NCBI RefSeq assembly: GCF_000262465.1
Contig: NZ_CM001489.1
Location: 5,863,710-5,927,709 of the forward strand
Length of the DNA: 64,000 nt
From: Frankia sp. QA3
GTDB lineage: Bacteria; Actinomycetota; Actinomycetes; Frankiales; Frankiaceae
Reading direction: 5' to 3'
Shown here: positions 1 to 8,285 of the stretch, one piece after another
Layout of the letters: the number at the start of each line of letters is the position of its first letter
Numbering within the stretch: the first letter of the stretch is position 1
The notes under the pieces: model-generated
Database searches by the model: none
What the model was told of the DNA's origin: nothing
The model's input: the letters and a program-made list of their open reading frames with translations, nothing else
Made by a program: the position numbers and the translations under genes

Positions 1-562
1 CAGGCGGGGGCCGGGGGCGGCCGTCAACGCTGGTCCCCGACGCGCGGCGCCGGGGAGGGGAGCCGTCGCGGGCGCGCCGATCGGCGCGGCACCCCGACGA
101 CCGCCGGAACGAGCCGGGAGCCGTGGCGGTCGGATCGGGTCACCGTTCCAGCCTAGCGCGCAGCTGATCATCAGGTGTCCCGCGCCCACCCGTTGACGGT
201 CATCCATCGGGACAAATCGGGCGAAGCCCGGTGCGAGCCCAGTCGCGCCCCAGCCCCAGCCCCAGCACCGGCCCCGGCCCCGGCCCCAGCCCCAGCACCG
301 GCCCCGGCCCCAGCCCCGGCCCCGGCACCGGCCCCGGCAATCATGGTGTTCCGCGGAACCGCCGCATCCTTCTGCCACCAGTTGCGCACGGAATCGTGCC
401 GAGGCTTAGCCGCGGTTCTGGGCCGCAGAACCGTGAGTAGGCCTCGGCACGATCTGGCTGCTATCCGGCCGGTAGCCTGCCTGGCGGGCAGCGGCCGGAG
501 CCGTGCGAGCAGGGTTGACTAACGATGACCCAGGGTCAACTAGCGGTGCGGAATCACTCGGT
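1..562. other. Gene-free left edge
   Basis: No reading frame here is convincing. The open frames between about 171 and 522 exist only because a hexanucleotide repeat is open in several frames at once. The first 170 bases are GC-rich and show no start with a ribosome binding site. A gene lying mostly left of the window could still end here, but I see no coding signal. Confidence 0.5.
248..339. repeat. CCCCAG/CCCCGG hexamer repeat array
   Basis: About 90 bases built from CCCCAG and CCCCGG hexamers, with CACCGG variants that make a higher-order pattern. It reads as Pro-Ala on one strand and Gly-Ala on the other, giving spurious open frames. It lies outside any gene I can support. Confidence 0.9.
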
Positions 563-1486
563 CTAGAGGCCGACGCCCGCGCGCCAGAGCAGGTGAGCCA
601 TCCCGTGCACCAGGTGCAGGGCGCAGCGGCGGGCGTCCACCTCGGCCATGCCGGCGACGATGACGGCCGCGTCGACCGGCCAGACTCGGACCTCCCGGCC
701 GAGCACCGTCAGCGGCGCCGGGTCGTCGCGGCCCTCGAAGGCGCGCCCGCCCGGCTCGACGAACAGGTGCAGCGACCGCCCGGCGGCGGGGAAGGACTCG
801 CAGCGCCAGTACAGCAGCGGCCAGGCCTTCAGCCGCTCGCGGCGGTGCACCCGGTGCACCCGGTGCGCCGGGTGCCCACCGGCGGCCGGCTCGTCGCCGG
901 CATCCGCCGCGACCCGTGTGGGGATGCTCCCGTGCGGGTCGACGCCCGGGTGCGGACGGGACCCGTGCCTGCCCGTGGTCCGGTGCGGCAGGGTGCCGCG
1001 GGAGCGCACGGTGACCGGTGGCACCAGGCTCTCCGCGGCGCAGAAGTCCAGGAAGTCGCGGATCTGGGCGTCGACGTGGTTCGCGACCGCGGCGGCGCGT
1101 TCGAGCCGCTGCGCCTCGGCCCGCTTCGAGCTGCGGATGGCGTGGCTGCCGCGCAGCAGCACGTCGGTGAGCGTCTCCGGCAGCGCTTCGCCGGTGGGGG
1201 AAAAACCGACGGGCCAGGCGTCGGAGTCAGTCGGGCGCAGGTAACGGTGCTGCACCGCCGGCGCCCACAACGCCGGCCGGGTCCCCATGGCCGGCCGGGT
1301 CCCCATGGCCGGCCGGGTCCCCGTGGCCGGCCGGGTCCCCGTGACCGGCCGGGTGTCGGCGGTGCGGGTCTCCGCGGTGCGGGTGTCGGCCGCGACGGGG
1401 GTGGGCGGTGCCGGCATCTGGCCGGGCACGGAGTGATCGTCGCCGGACGGGCGGGCCCCTGCACCGGCCACCGTCCTCACCCCCAC
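563..1486 (-). CDS. Hypothetical protein with an internal 6-residue repeat
   Basis: A 307-residue frame with no family I recognise. The first half is low complexity: a Thr/Arg/Pro-rich stretch holds about five copies of a six-residue repeat (GTRPA plus Met, Thr or Val). The second half looks like folded protein, with an acidic helix around VDAQIRDFLDFCAAE, a WPLLYWRCESF segment, and a C-terminal helix ending HGMAHLLWRAGVGL. It lies downstream of purA on the same strand, about 100 bases after the purA stop. The GTG start at 1486 has no good ribosome binding site, so the true start may lie further in. Function unknown. Confidence 0.55.
   Translation of the reverse strand: MGVRTVAGAGARPSGDDHSVPGQMPAPPTPVAADTRTAETRTADTRPVTGTRPATGTRPAMGTRPAMGTRPALWAPAVQHRYLRPTDSDAWPVGFSPTGEALPETLTDVLLRGSHAIRSSKRAEAQRLERAAAVANHVDAQIRDFLDFCAAESLVPPVTVRSRGTLPHRTTGRHGSRPHPGVDPHGSIPTRVAADAGDEPAAGGHPAHRVHRVHRRERLKAWPLLYWRCESFPAAGRSLHLFVEPGGRAFEGRDDPAPLTVLGREVRVWPVDAAVIVAGMAEVDARRCALHLVHGMAHLLWRAGVGL
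1271..1352. repeat. 18-bp tandem repeat inside the 563-1486 gene
   Basis: Four full copies of an 18-base unit (CCGGCCGGGTCCCCATGG with ATGG, GTGG or GTGA ends) followed by a partial copy. The period is a multiple of three, so the repeat adds six residues per copy and keeps the frame. Confidence 0.9.
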
Positions 1487-1588
1487 CCGTCATCGCTGAA
1501 CGTTACCGTCCAAGCCTCGACGGTAACGCTGCGTTACGCAAGTGGGGGTGGATGCGGGGCGGCCGTCCGGGAGCGGCGCCGGGCGGGG

Positions 1589-2872
1589 TCAGACCAGGTC
1601 GTTGATGACCAGGGTCTGGTCCCGGCCCGGGCCGACGCCGATCGCGGACACGGGGGCGCCGGAGAGTTCCTCCAGCGTCCGGATGTAGTCCTTCGCGGCC
1701 GCGGGCAGGTCGGCGTACTTCCGCACCCCGGAGAGGTCCTCGTGCCAGCCCGGCAGCTCGGTGTAGATCGGGCGGGCGTGGTGGAACTCGGTCTGCGTCA
1801 TCGGCATCTCGTCGACCCGCTCGCCACCGATGTCGTAGCCGACACAGATCGGCACCCGGTCGAAGCCGGACAGCACGTCCAACTTGGTGAGGAACAGGTC
1901 GGTCAGGCCGTTGACCCGCACCGCGTAGCGGGCGATCACCGCGTCGAACCAGCCGGTGCGGCGTGCCCGGCCGGTCGTCACCCCGAACTCGCCGCCGATG
2001 CGCCGCAGCTCCTCGCCGACCTTGTCGTCCAGCTCGGTGGGGAAGGGGCCGGCGCCCACCCGGGTGGTGTAAGCCTTGATGATCCCGACCACCCGGTTGA
2101 TCCGCGTCGGCCCGATGCCGGCGCCGGTCGCCGCGTAGCCGGCGGTCGGGTTCGACGAGGTCACGAACGGATATGTGCCGTGGTCGACGTCGAGCAGCGT
2201 GCCCTGGGAGCCCTCCAGCAGCACGACCTTGCCCTCGCGCAGTGCCCGGTCCAGGACGAGGCTGGTGTCGGCGATGTGCGGGCCGAGGCGTTCGGCGTAG
2301 GCCGCGTACTCCTCGACCACCTCGTCCACCTCGATCCGGCGCCGGTTGTAGACCTTCGCCAGGACCTGGTTCTTCTCCCGCAGTGCGAGCTCGAGCTTCT
2401 TGCGGAAGATGCCCGGGTCGAGCAGGTCCTGGACCCGAATGCCGGTGCGGGCGACCTTGTCGCCGTAGGTCGGGCCGATGCCGCGGCCGGTGGTGCCGAT
2501 CCGCGCCTTGCCCAGGTAGCGCTCGGTCACCCGGTCCAGGGCTCGGTGATGCGGCATGATCAGATGGGCGTTCGCGCTGATCAGCAGGCGCGAGACGTCG
2601 ATGCCGCGGGCGGCGAGCCCGTCCATCTCGGTGAGCAGGACGCCGGGGTCGATCACGACCCCGTTGCCGATCACCGGCACGCAGTCCGCCCGCAGGATGC
2701 CGCTGGGGATCAGGTGGAGGGCGTAGTGCTCCTCCCCGATGACCACCGTGTGGCCGGCGTTGTTGCCGCCCTGGTATCGGACGACGTAGTCGACGGCGCC
2801 GCCTAGGAGGTCGGTCGCCTTTCCTTTTCCCTCGTCGCCCCATTGGGCGCCGATGAGGACGAGAGCGGGCAC
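1589..2872 (-). CDS. purA: Adenylosuccinate synthetase
   Basis: Cytosolic GTP-dependent ligase that joins aspartate to IMP to make adenylosuccinate, the first committed step from IMP to AMP. The 427-residue length is normal for the family. The N-terminal P-loop-like GDEGKGK is at residues 12-18 with the catalytic Asp13, and the conserved His41 sits in NNAGHT. GTTGRGIGPTYGDK, which belongs to the IMP-binding region, and GSQGTLLD are also present, and the protein ends with the usual GVGPGRDQT segment. The ATG at 2872 starts exactly at the family's N-terminus. It lies downstream of the DUF3151 gene, a synteny known from actinobacteria where fba, DUF3151 and purA are neighbours. Nothing unusual. 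Confidence 0.97.
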   Translation of the reverse strand: MPALVLIGAQWGDEGKGKATDLLGGAVDYVVRYQGGNNAGHTVVIGEEHYALHLIPSGILRADCVPVIGNGVVIDPGVLLTEMDGLAARGIDVSRLLISANAHLIMPHHRALDRVTERYLGKARIGTTGRGIGPTYGDKVARTGIRVQDLLDPGIFRKKLELALREKNQVLAKVYNRRRIEVDEVVEEYAAYAERLGPHIADTSLVLDRALREGKVVLLEGSQGTLLDVDHGTYPFVTSSNPTAGYAATGAGIGPTRINRVVGIIKAYTTRVGAGPFPTELDDKVGEELRRIGGEFGVTTGRARRTGWFDAVIARYAVRVNGLTDLFLTKLDVLSGFDRVPICVGYDIGGERVDEMPMTQTEFHHARPIYTELPGWHEDLSGVRKYADLPAAAKDYIRTLEELSGAPVSAIGVGPGRDQTLVINDLV

Positions 2873-2945
2873 CGGGCGAGGTTACTAGGGATGGCAGCCA
2901 CGCGTGGCCAGTCGCGCGATGCTCGCACCGGCCGGCGCCGGCAGC

Positions 2946-3383
2946 TCACGATGCGTCGAAGCCGAGTTCGCGTGCAGCGGCGGGATCGCTGTCGGTGAGG
3001 AAGGTCCGGCAGCGGGTGGCCTCCTCGGTCTCCCCGATGGCCGCCGCGGCGCGCCCGAGCGCGGCCAGGGAACGCAGGAAGCCGCGGTTCGGCTCGTGTG
3101 ACCAGGGAATCGGCCCGTTGCCCCGCCAGCCGGCGCGGCGCAGCGCGTCGAGCCCCCGGTGGTATCCGGTGCGGGCGTACGCGTACGCCTCGACAGGCCG
3201 GTCGCCGGCCAGCGCGAGCTCGGCGAGGGCGGCCCACGGGGCGCTCAGCGCGGGCGAGGCGGCGGCCACGGCGGCCGGCGCCTCGCCCGCGGCCAGAGCG
3301 TCGGTGGCGATGGCGTCGGATGGCAGCAGCGTCGGCGGCGGACCGGAGAGCAGGTTGCGGCCCGGGTCGGACGGCGTCGTCAT
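2946..3383 (-). CDS. DUF3151 family protein
   Basis: Small soluble actinobacterial protein of about 145 residues. The family's function is unknown. Recognisable features are the N-terminal LLSGPPPTLLP, the helical alanine-rich middle, and the conserved block from ARTGYHRGLDALRRAGWRG through PWSHEPNRGFLRSLAAL, which is how I assign DUF3151. I chose the ATG at 3383; an in-frame ATG at 3401 would add six residues and neither has a strong ribosome binding site. It lies between purA and the Rpf-like genes on the same strand. The helical-repeat look suggests a TPR-like fold, which is inference only. Confidence 0.88.
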   Translation of the reverse strand: MTTPSDPGRNLLSGPPPTLLPSDAIATDALAAGEAPAAVAAASPALSAPWAALAELALAGDRPVEAYAYARTGYHRGLDALRRAGWRGNGPIPWSHEPNRGFLRSLAALGRAAAAIGETEEATRCRTFLTDSDPAAARELGFDAS

Positions 3384-3426
3384 GGGTGCATCCTGCCGCA
3401 TGGGCGGGGCGAGGAGTCGCGCCGGG

Positions 3427-4149
3427 TCAGGATCGGACGGTGACGTTCCACAGGTTCTGGCCGACGGTGCCGGGCTGGCCGTCGCTGACCCGGGTCAGGT
3501 AGCTGTAGAGGGCGGCGATGCCCTGGGACTGCGGGCCGAACTTTCCGTCGACGGTGAGCATGAAGCTCTTGTTGCGCATCGCGGCCTGCCAGACGAAGGC
3601 GTCCGGGCGGACGTCGTCGCCGTAGCCGGCGTTGAGGACGGTGCCCTTGTAGGAGTTGTCGCCCATCTCCTGGCGGGCGCGGTCCAGCGTCATCGGCGGC
3701 TCGACGGGGGTGAGGGCCTGCTCGACGACGTCGCCGGAGCCGGAGCTGCCGACCGAGGCCGGGCCGTTGTTCGTCAGGCCCATCTTGCGCGCGCAGGACG
3801 GCCACGGCTGCCAGCCGCGCGAGTTGTAGAGCTTGGCCGCCGCCTCGTCCTGCGTGGCGGGGGAGGCCTGGTAGGGCCGGCCGGAGTAGCCGAGGCCGTG
3901 CCAGGTCTGATCGTCGAACTGGTACGCGCCGGAGAAGCCGTTGCCGGTGTTGATGGAGTAGTTCCCGCCGGACTCGCACTGCCGGAGCTTGGCGAAGTCG
4001 CCGGCGGTGGCGGCGCCGGCCGGGGCCGCGGTGACCGCGAGCCCGCTGCCGACGATGGCCGTCACCGCGCCGGTGGTGCGAAGGATGCGACCCGCGGCCG
4101 AAGGAGCCTGCGGGGCCCGATGTTTACCACCACGCCGTCCTGACGGCAT
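3427..4149 (-). CDS. Rpf-like secreted transglycosylase, copy 1
   Basis: Secreted peptidoglycan hydrolase of the resuscitation-promoting-factor type, 240 residues. A signal peptide spans about residues 1-47 (basic start, hydrophobic core, cleavage near GA-AT). The lysozyme-like domain at about 50-125 has the LRQCESGGNY motif with catalytic Glu59, then GAYQFDDQTWHGLGY and a second Cys in PWPSCARK that can pair with Cys58. The C-terminal 90 residues resemble a peptidoglycan-binding module (VDGKFGPQS). A c-di-AMP riboswitch lies immediately upstream and decides the ATG at 4149; the upstream extension of the frame reads through the riboswitch and is not coding. Expected role: wall remodelling during growth or spore outgrowth. 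Confidence 0.93.
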   Translation of the reverse strand: MPSGRRGGKHRAPQAPSAAGRILRTTGAVTAIVGSGLAVTAAPAGAATAGDFAKLRQCESGGNYSINTGNGFSGAYQFDDQTWHGLGYSGRPYQASPATQDEAAAKLYNSRGWQPWPSCARKMGLTNNGPASVGSSGSGDVVEQALTPVEPPMTLDRARQEMGDNSYKGTVLNAGYGDDVRPDAFVWQAAMRNKSFMLTVDGKFGPQSQGIAALYSYLTRVSDGQPGTVGQNLWNVTVRS

Positions 4150-4164
4150 GTCAGTCCAATCCCG

Positions 4165-4345
4165 TCGCCTGCGGGGTGAGCTGTCGGGTGCGGGCTGGGA
4201 TGGCCCGGCCGGTCCGCCCCGGGCCTTCGGTGGTGCGTGGGAATCGTTCCCCCACCGGATGGCTGGGACGAGCCTGCTTAACCCCAAGGACGTCCAAGAC
4301 GCCCGAAATGGTGGGTCCCCCACTCCTGCCCGTTGCGGTGCGTAC
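4165..4345 (-). promoter_or_regulatory. ydaO-type c-di-AMP riboswitch, copy 1
   Basis: On the minus strand the leader of the first Rpf-like gene carries the signature elements of the ydaO-yuaA riboswitch in order: a GGGGGACCC segment, CTTGGGGTTAA, a variable GC-rich hairpin arm, then CAGCCCGCACCCGACAGC followed by TCACCCCGCAGGCG. The last block is the most conserved part of the class and ends about 15 bases before the ATG. In actinobacteria this class is known to bind c-di-AMP and to control cell-wall hydrolase genes. The 5' boundary is approximate. Confidence 0.9.
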
Positions 4346-4812
4346 TAGTTCCAGCCGCTCGCACGTCGGGCAGGACTCGGCGTCCGTCCGAGCGGCCTCG
4401 CCGGGTGGCGAGTGATCGGCACTCTAGCGATAACGATCCAAGGGGCGCAAACCGGGGTGGTTCGGAGTAACCAGGTTGGGACGCGCGAACGGCGGAGCCC
4501 GAGAGTGCCGTCCGATCGGGCGACGGGGTGTGCCGGCGGCGGCGCCGGGTATCTCCCTGGCGGATGGCACGTCCGGTGTGGTGCTGGCGGCCGACCGGCC
4601 CGTTTCGGAACGCGCAGCGGAGATCGTCCGGGCGTCCGGGCGGGCCGGTCGGGTCGGGCTGGTGAGCTCCCCTGGCCGGTGTCACCGGGGTGGGAAGGTC
4701 GTCCGTGGCCGTGACGCGCGTCCCCGCGTCCCGGGTCGGATGGACTACGTGCGGAAGGTGCCGTTCGGCGGCGCGACGGTCGGCCGGATGGCTACCGCGC
4801 GTGATGCGGCGC
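4346..4812. other. Spacer between the riboswitch leader and the next Rpf-like gene
   Basis: Roughly 470 bases that should hold the promoter of the riboswitch-controlled Rpf-like gene on the minus strand and the 3' end of the second one. I see no coding frame with a start signal and no T-tailed hairpin. Confidence 0.4.
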
Positions 4813-5493
4813 TCAGCCGAAGGTGGCGCGCCAGGTCGCCGGGCCGACGATGCCGTCGACGGCCAGACCGTGGGCGCCCTGGAAGGCACGGGCGGCGGCG
4901 GCCGAGCGCGGCCCGAAGTGGCCGTCGACCGCGATCGGGTAACCGAGCTGGCTCATCCGGGTCTGCCAGGCGCGCACATCGGCGCGATCCTGCCTGACCA
5001 GCGCGGCCGTGAGGTTGTGGGTGAAGTGCGGGGTGGTGGACGCGACGGGGCTGACGCTCAGCCCGCTGCGCTGCGCCGAGCGCGACGCCTGCACCGCGCC
5101 GCTCGCCGACGAGCCCCCCGCGAGTTGGTCGGCGCCCATCCCGCGACCGCACACCGGCCACTGGCCGAAGCCGGATCGCTGGGCGAGCCGGAGCGCGGCC
5201 TCGTCCTGGACCGCCGGCGACGCCTGGTGTGGCAGTCCGCCGTAGCCCAGGCTGCGCCAGGTGCTGGCCGAGAACTGGTAGGCGCCATAGTAAGTGTTTC
5301 CGGTGTTCGTCGTGTAGTCACCGCCGGACTCGCACTGCCGCAGACCCGCCCAGGTTGTCGCCGCCTCGGCCGGCTGGCTGACCGCAAGGGAGCCGCCGAC
5401 CGCCGCCGCGAGAACCGGAGCAACTATGAGGGCCCGCGCCCGGATACGGGTGCCGGCGCTCCATTGTCGGCCACTGGTACGTGCGTCGGACAT
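4813..5493 (-). CDS. Rpf-like secreted transglycosylase with peptidoglycan-binding domain, copy 2
   Basis: Second Rpf-type hydrolase, 226 residues. A signal peptide covers about residues 1-45 (PAEA-AT). The transglycosylase domain at 46-125 has LRQCESGGDY with catalytic Glu55, GAYQFSASTWRSLGYGG and the paired Cys in WPVCGRG. The C-terminal 65 residues form a peptidoglycan-binding domain (RMSQLGYPIAVDGHFGPRS, then GLAVDGIVGPATW). ATG 5493 is preceded by GGAAGGACC at good spacing; a GTG 21 bases upstream overlaps that site. It is a paralogue of the neighbouring Rpf-like protein (about 3427-4149) and has its own c-di-AMP riboswitch, so the pair probably arose by duplication of leader plus gene. 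Confidence 0.94.
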   Translation of the reverse strand: MSDARTSGRQWSAGTRIRARALIVAPVLAAAVGGSLAVSQPAEAATTWAGLRQCESGGDYTTNTGNTYYGAYQFSASTWRSLGYGGLPHQASPAVQDEAALRLAQRSGFGQWPVCGRGMGADQLAGGSSASGAVQASRSAQRSGLSVSPVASTTPHFTHNLTAALVRQDRADVRAWQTRMSQLGYPIAVDGHFGPRSAAAARAFQGAHGLAVDGIVGPATWRATFG

Positions 5494-5514
5494 ATGTTTG
5501 TGGTCCTTCCCCAC

Positions 5515-5695
5515 GCCTGCGAGGTGAGCTGTCGGATTCGGGCTGGGAACTGCCCGGCCATGCCAGGGATTTCCTGGGGACGTGTGCTCGCACGAAAGAC
5601 CCTCGTGCGTCCGTCGCTCATGGCTTCACCCCGAGAGCATCGAATCCTTTCGACGCTCGGAGATGGTTCCCCCGTTCCTGCCGTCTGGTCTGGAG
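5515..5695 (-). promoter_or_regulatory. ydaO-type c-di-AMP riboswitch, copy 2
   Basis: Reading the minus strand, the leader contains GGGGGAACC, a TCGGGGTGAAGCC block, a hairpin arm with GCACGAGGGTCTTTCGTGC, and the class-defining CAGCCCGAATCCGACAGC followed by TCACCTCGCAGGCG just ahead of the ribosome binding site. All are in the order expected of the ydaO-yuaA class. The variable arm differs clearly from copy 1, so the two have had time to diverge. Confidence 0.92.
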
Positions 5696-6715
5696 AAATC
5701 GTCGGTCGAGGGCAGGATTCGGCGTGCCGCCCGACGAATGCCGGACGTTGTCGGCCGGCACGGCGAAGACCATAACCATGCCGCCCGGCGAGTCGCCAAG
5801 CATTGAATAGGGCACGTGAAAAAGAGCACAGTCGGCGCGCCTGCTTGAATGGCCGTGGGGTGACTGGTATCGCGCGTGCGCGCCCGCTCATCAACCTGGC
5901 GGTATCGCGGACGGGGGTATTTGTGTCCGGCTGATCACCCTGTTTGCCGATGGGTGACGGCGAGCAGAGCGTGGTGAATCGCACCGAATGGGTGACCTGC
6001 GGAGAAGCAATATCGACTGTGGGCCGACGCGCCCGATGGGCGCATTGGCCCGCTTACCCCGGTTCGTCCCGTGCAGCCTACCTCTGTGAGAAAAACAACG
6101 GAAACCTGGTCGTGACTCACATTGCTGTCATTCGAGTGCGCGGCGCGTCCGACCGGGCACGCAGCGGTGTGGCGGCGCTCGGATGTCCAGGTCCCGGGGG
6201 AGGATGTCCTGGTTGGGCCCACGGGGCGTCCGACGCGGCCGCACGTCCGCCTCGTGCGGGTCGATCTGGCCGAAACCTGCTAGCTGCTAAGCGTGACCGG
6301 GCAACGGACCCGAGGCGGACCACTCGGCGAAAAACAGTGGTCCCCCAGTCGCGTGACGCAACTGGGGGACCGTGGGTGCCCGCATGATACGGGACATCGT
6401 CCGGACTGTCGGTGGTGCGGAACCAGCCCGATGTCCGTTCTGCGTCGGTCGCTCCGTCCTGGCCGCCGGGGCCCGCCGGAATCCGCGCGCCCGTCGGAAT
6501 CGCCGCCGGCACGCGCCGGCGAGGGGGCCGGATCGCCGCAGCGGCAGGCCAAACCGGCAGATTCGGTGAATGCCACCCGGCTGGCCCGGGCCGGCCCGGT
6601 GTTGTCCGGATCGGTCCGGACGGTGCCCGGCGGCGGACCGTGGGCGACGATCGCCGGGTGTCGTCCTCCGGGCCGGGACGGTTCCGGCCGGGCCGGGCTC
6701 GGGAGCGAGCGGTGG
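5696..6715. other. Gene-free kilobase between Rpf-like gene 2 and fba
   Basis: About 1 kb without a supported gene. The lower-GC stretch at about 5800-6120 should contain the promoter driving the second riboswitch. The strong minus-strand terminator at 6331-6371 lies about 345 bases beyond the fba stop codon. The open frames here have no ribosome binding sites and overlap each other. Confidence 0.5.
6331..6371 (-). terminator. Intrinsic terminator downstream of fba
   Basis: The arms GGTCCCCCAGT and ACTGGGGGACC (6339-6349 and 6361-6371) are a perfect 11-bp inverted repeat, extended inward by a GCG/CGC pair around a TGA triloop. On the minus strand the stem is followed by ACTGTTTTTCG. This is one of the few textbook T-tailed terminators in the window. 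It ends transcription coming from fba. Confidence 0.85.
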
Positions 6716-7753
6716 CTATGCCTTGCTGAGGGACCGACCGGCGGAGCGGAGGTCCTCGCACGCCTGGGCCACGCGGGCCGCCATACCGCTTTCGGCGAGC
6801 TTTCCATAGGTGCGCGGGTCGTATGCCTTCTTCGCCCCGACCTCGCCGTCCACCTTGAGCACACCGTCATAGTTCTTGAAGATGTGGTCCACGATGGGGC
6901 GGGTGAATGCGTACTGGGTGTCGGTGTCCACGTTCATCTTCACGACCCCGTAGTCCAGGGTCTCCCGGATCTCGCTGAGGTCCGAGCCGCTGCCGCCGTG
7001 GAAGACGAGGTCGAACGGCTTCGACCCGGCCGGCAGACCCAGCTGCTGGGCCACGTGATCCTGGCCATCGCGCAGAATCGTCGGGCGAAGCTTGACGTTT
7101 CCGGGCTTGTACACGCCGTGCACGTTGCCGAAGGTCGCGGCCAGCAGGTAGCGGCCCTTCTCGCCCGAACCGAGGACCTCCGCGGTCCGCCACATGTCGC
7201 CCGGCGTGGTGTAGAGCTTCTCGTCGATCGCGCCGACGACGCCGTCCTCCTCGCCGCCGACGACCCCGATCTCGACCTCGAGAACGATCTTCGCGGCGGC
7301 GGCGTCAGCGAGCAGCTCTTCCGCGATCTTGAGGTTCTCCTCGAGCTCGACGGCCGAGCCGTCCCACATGTGGGACTGGAACAGCGGCTCGCGGCCCGCG
7401 GCGACCCGCTCTTTCGAGATCGCGATGAGCGGCCGAATGTAGGTGTCGAGCTTGTCCGCCGGGCAGTGGTCGGTGTGCAGTGCGATGGTGACCGGGTAGG
7501 CCTTCGCGACGTGGTGGGCGTACTCGGCCAGGGCCTCCGCGCCCAGGACCATGTTCTTCACCGTCGAACCGGACAGGTACTCCGCACCGCCGGTGGAAAC
7601 CTGCACGATCCCGTCGCTGCCCGCCTCGGCGAATCCCCGCAGGGCGGCGTTGAGGGTCTGTGACGAGGTGACGTTGATCGCGGGGTAGGCGAAGGACTCG
7701 GACTTCGCCCGGTCGAGCATCTGGGCGTAGGTCTCTGGCGTGGCGATGGGCAT
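6716..7753 (-). CDS. fba: Class II fructose-1,6-bisphosphate aldolase
   Basis: Zinc-dependent cytosolic aldolase of glycolysis and gluconeogenesis that splits fructose 1,6-bisphosphate into dihydroxyacetone phosphate and glyceraldehyde 3-phosphate. It has 345 residues, normal for the class IIA enzymes of actinobacteria. The catalytic and metal site TIALHTDHC is near residue 95, a second metal-ligand region is around ATFGNVHGVYKPG, and the phosphate-binding FHGGSGS and KMNVDTDTQ motifs are present. The ATG at 7753 follows an AGGAG-type site. The gene stands alone on the minus strand. The usual actinobacterial neighbours DUF3151 and purA lie further along the same strand, here separated by the two Rpf-like genes. 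Confidence 0.97.
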   Translation of the reverse strand: MPIATPETYAQMLDRAKSESFAYPAINVTSSQTLNAALRGFAEAGSDGIVQVSTGGAEYLSGSTVKNMVLGAEALAEYAHHVAKAYPVTIALHTDHCPADKLDTYIRPLIAISKERVAAGREPLFQSHMWDGSAVELEENLKIAEELLADAAAAKIVLEVEIGVVGGEEDGVVGAIDEKLYTTPGDMWRTAEVLGSGEKGRYLLAATFGNVHGVYKPGNVKLRPTILRDGQDHVAQQLGLPAGSKPFDLVFHGGSGSDLSEIRETLDYGVVKMNVDTDTQYAFTRPIVDHIFKNYDGVLKVDGEVGAKKAYDPRTYGKLAESGMAARVAQACEDLRSAGRSLSKA

Positions 7754-8285
7754 CGGTGGGGCTCCTTGTCGAAGCTGTCGGGGCGCCGATCAGCCATATA
7801 CGGCGGCGCTGGGCAGCCCGATGGGGCCTTCAGACCGCCGTTGGACTGTTGGTGGGCGAAGGGTATGACGGCTCGCCCCGTCGGGGTGGTCGGATGCGGC
7901 CGACGTCGCCGGGTCAACCCCGGTTCCCGACACGGCGTCGGCGCGCGCCGTCCCGGGGCGGGTCTCTCGCACGGCTGTCCGGTGGCCGGTGCGCGGCTCG
8001 CGGGTGGCCCGGGGCGGCGCCACGGAGCGATCCGCCGGGCCCGCCGGCCGGCGGGTGCGCCGATGGCCGAAACGTGGCCCCGCTCCCGGCGTGGCGGCGC
8101 GCTCGTGGTCCGGCAATGGCAGGCGGGTGGTCCCCGTCCGACGGGGCGACCAGGGGCGGCCATGCGCCGCGACCAGGGGACTGGGGTGGGATGGCCCATG
8201 CGGGTGTGGTCCGTCGGCAGGCCCGGGACGTGAACCTCGGCGACGCGCTCACCACCGGGGCGGGCCGGCCCGGCACACTGGTCTG
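7754..8285. other. Intergenic region between divergent fba and dedA
   Basis: About 530 very GC-rich bases between two divergently transcribed genes. Both promoters should lie here, but I could not pick convincing -10/-35 elements. Open frames in all directions lack ribosome binding sites. Confidence 0.4.

Noticed and set aside
171..522. Pro-Ala or Gly-Ala repeat proteins at the left edge
   Set aside because: Open in several frames because of the hexamer repeat; no start signal and no non-repeat conserved part.
503..2806. 767-residue open frame on the plus strand
   Set aside because: It is the antisense shadow of purA and its downstream gene, with Arg/Ala/Gly-rich composition and no recognisable domains.
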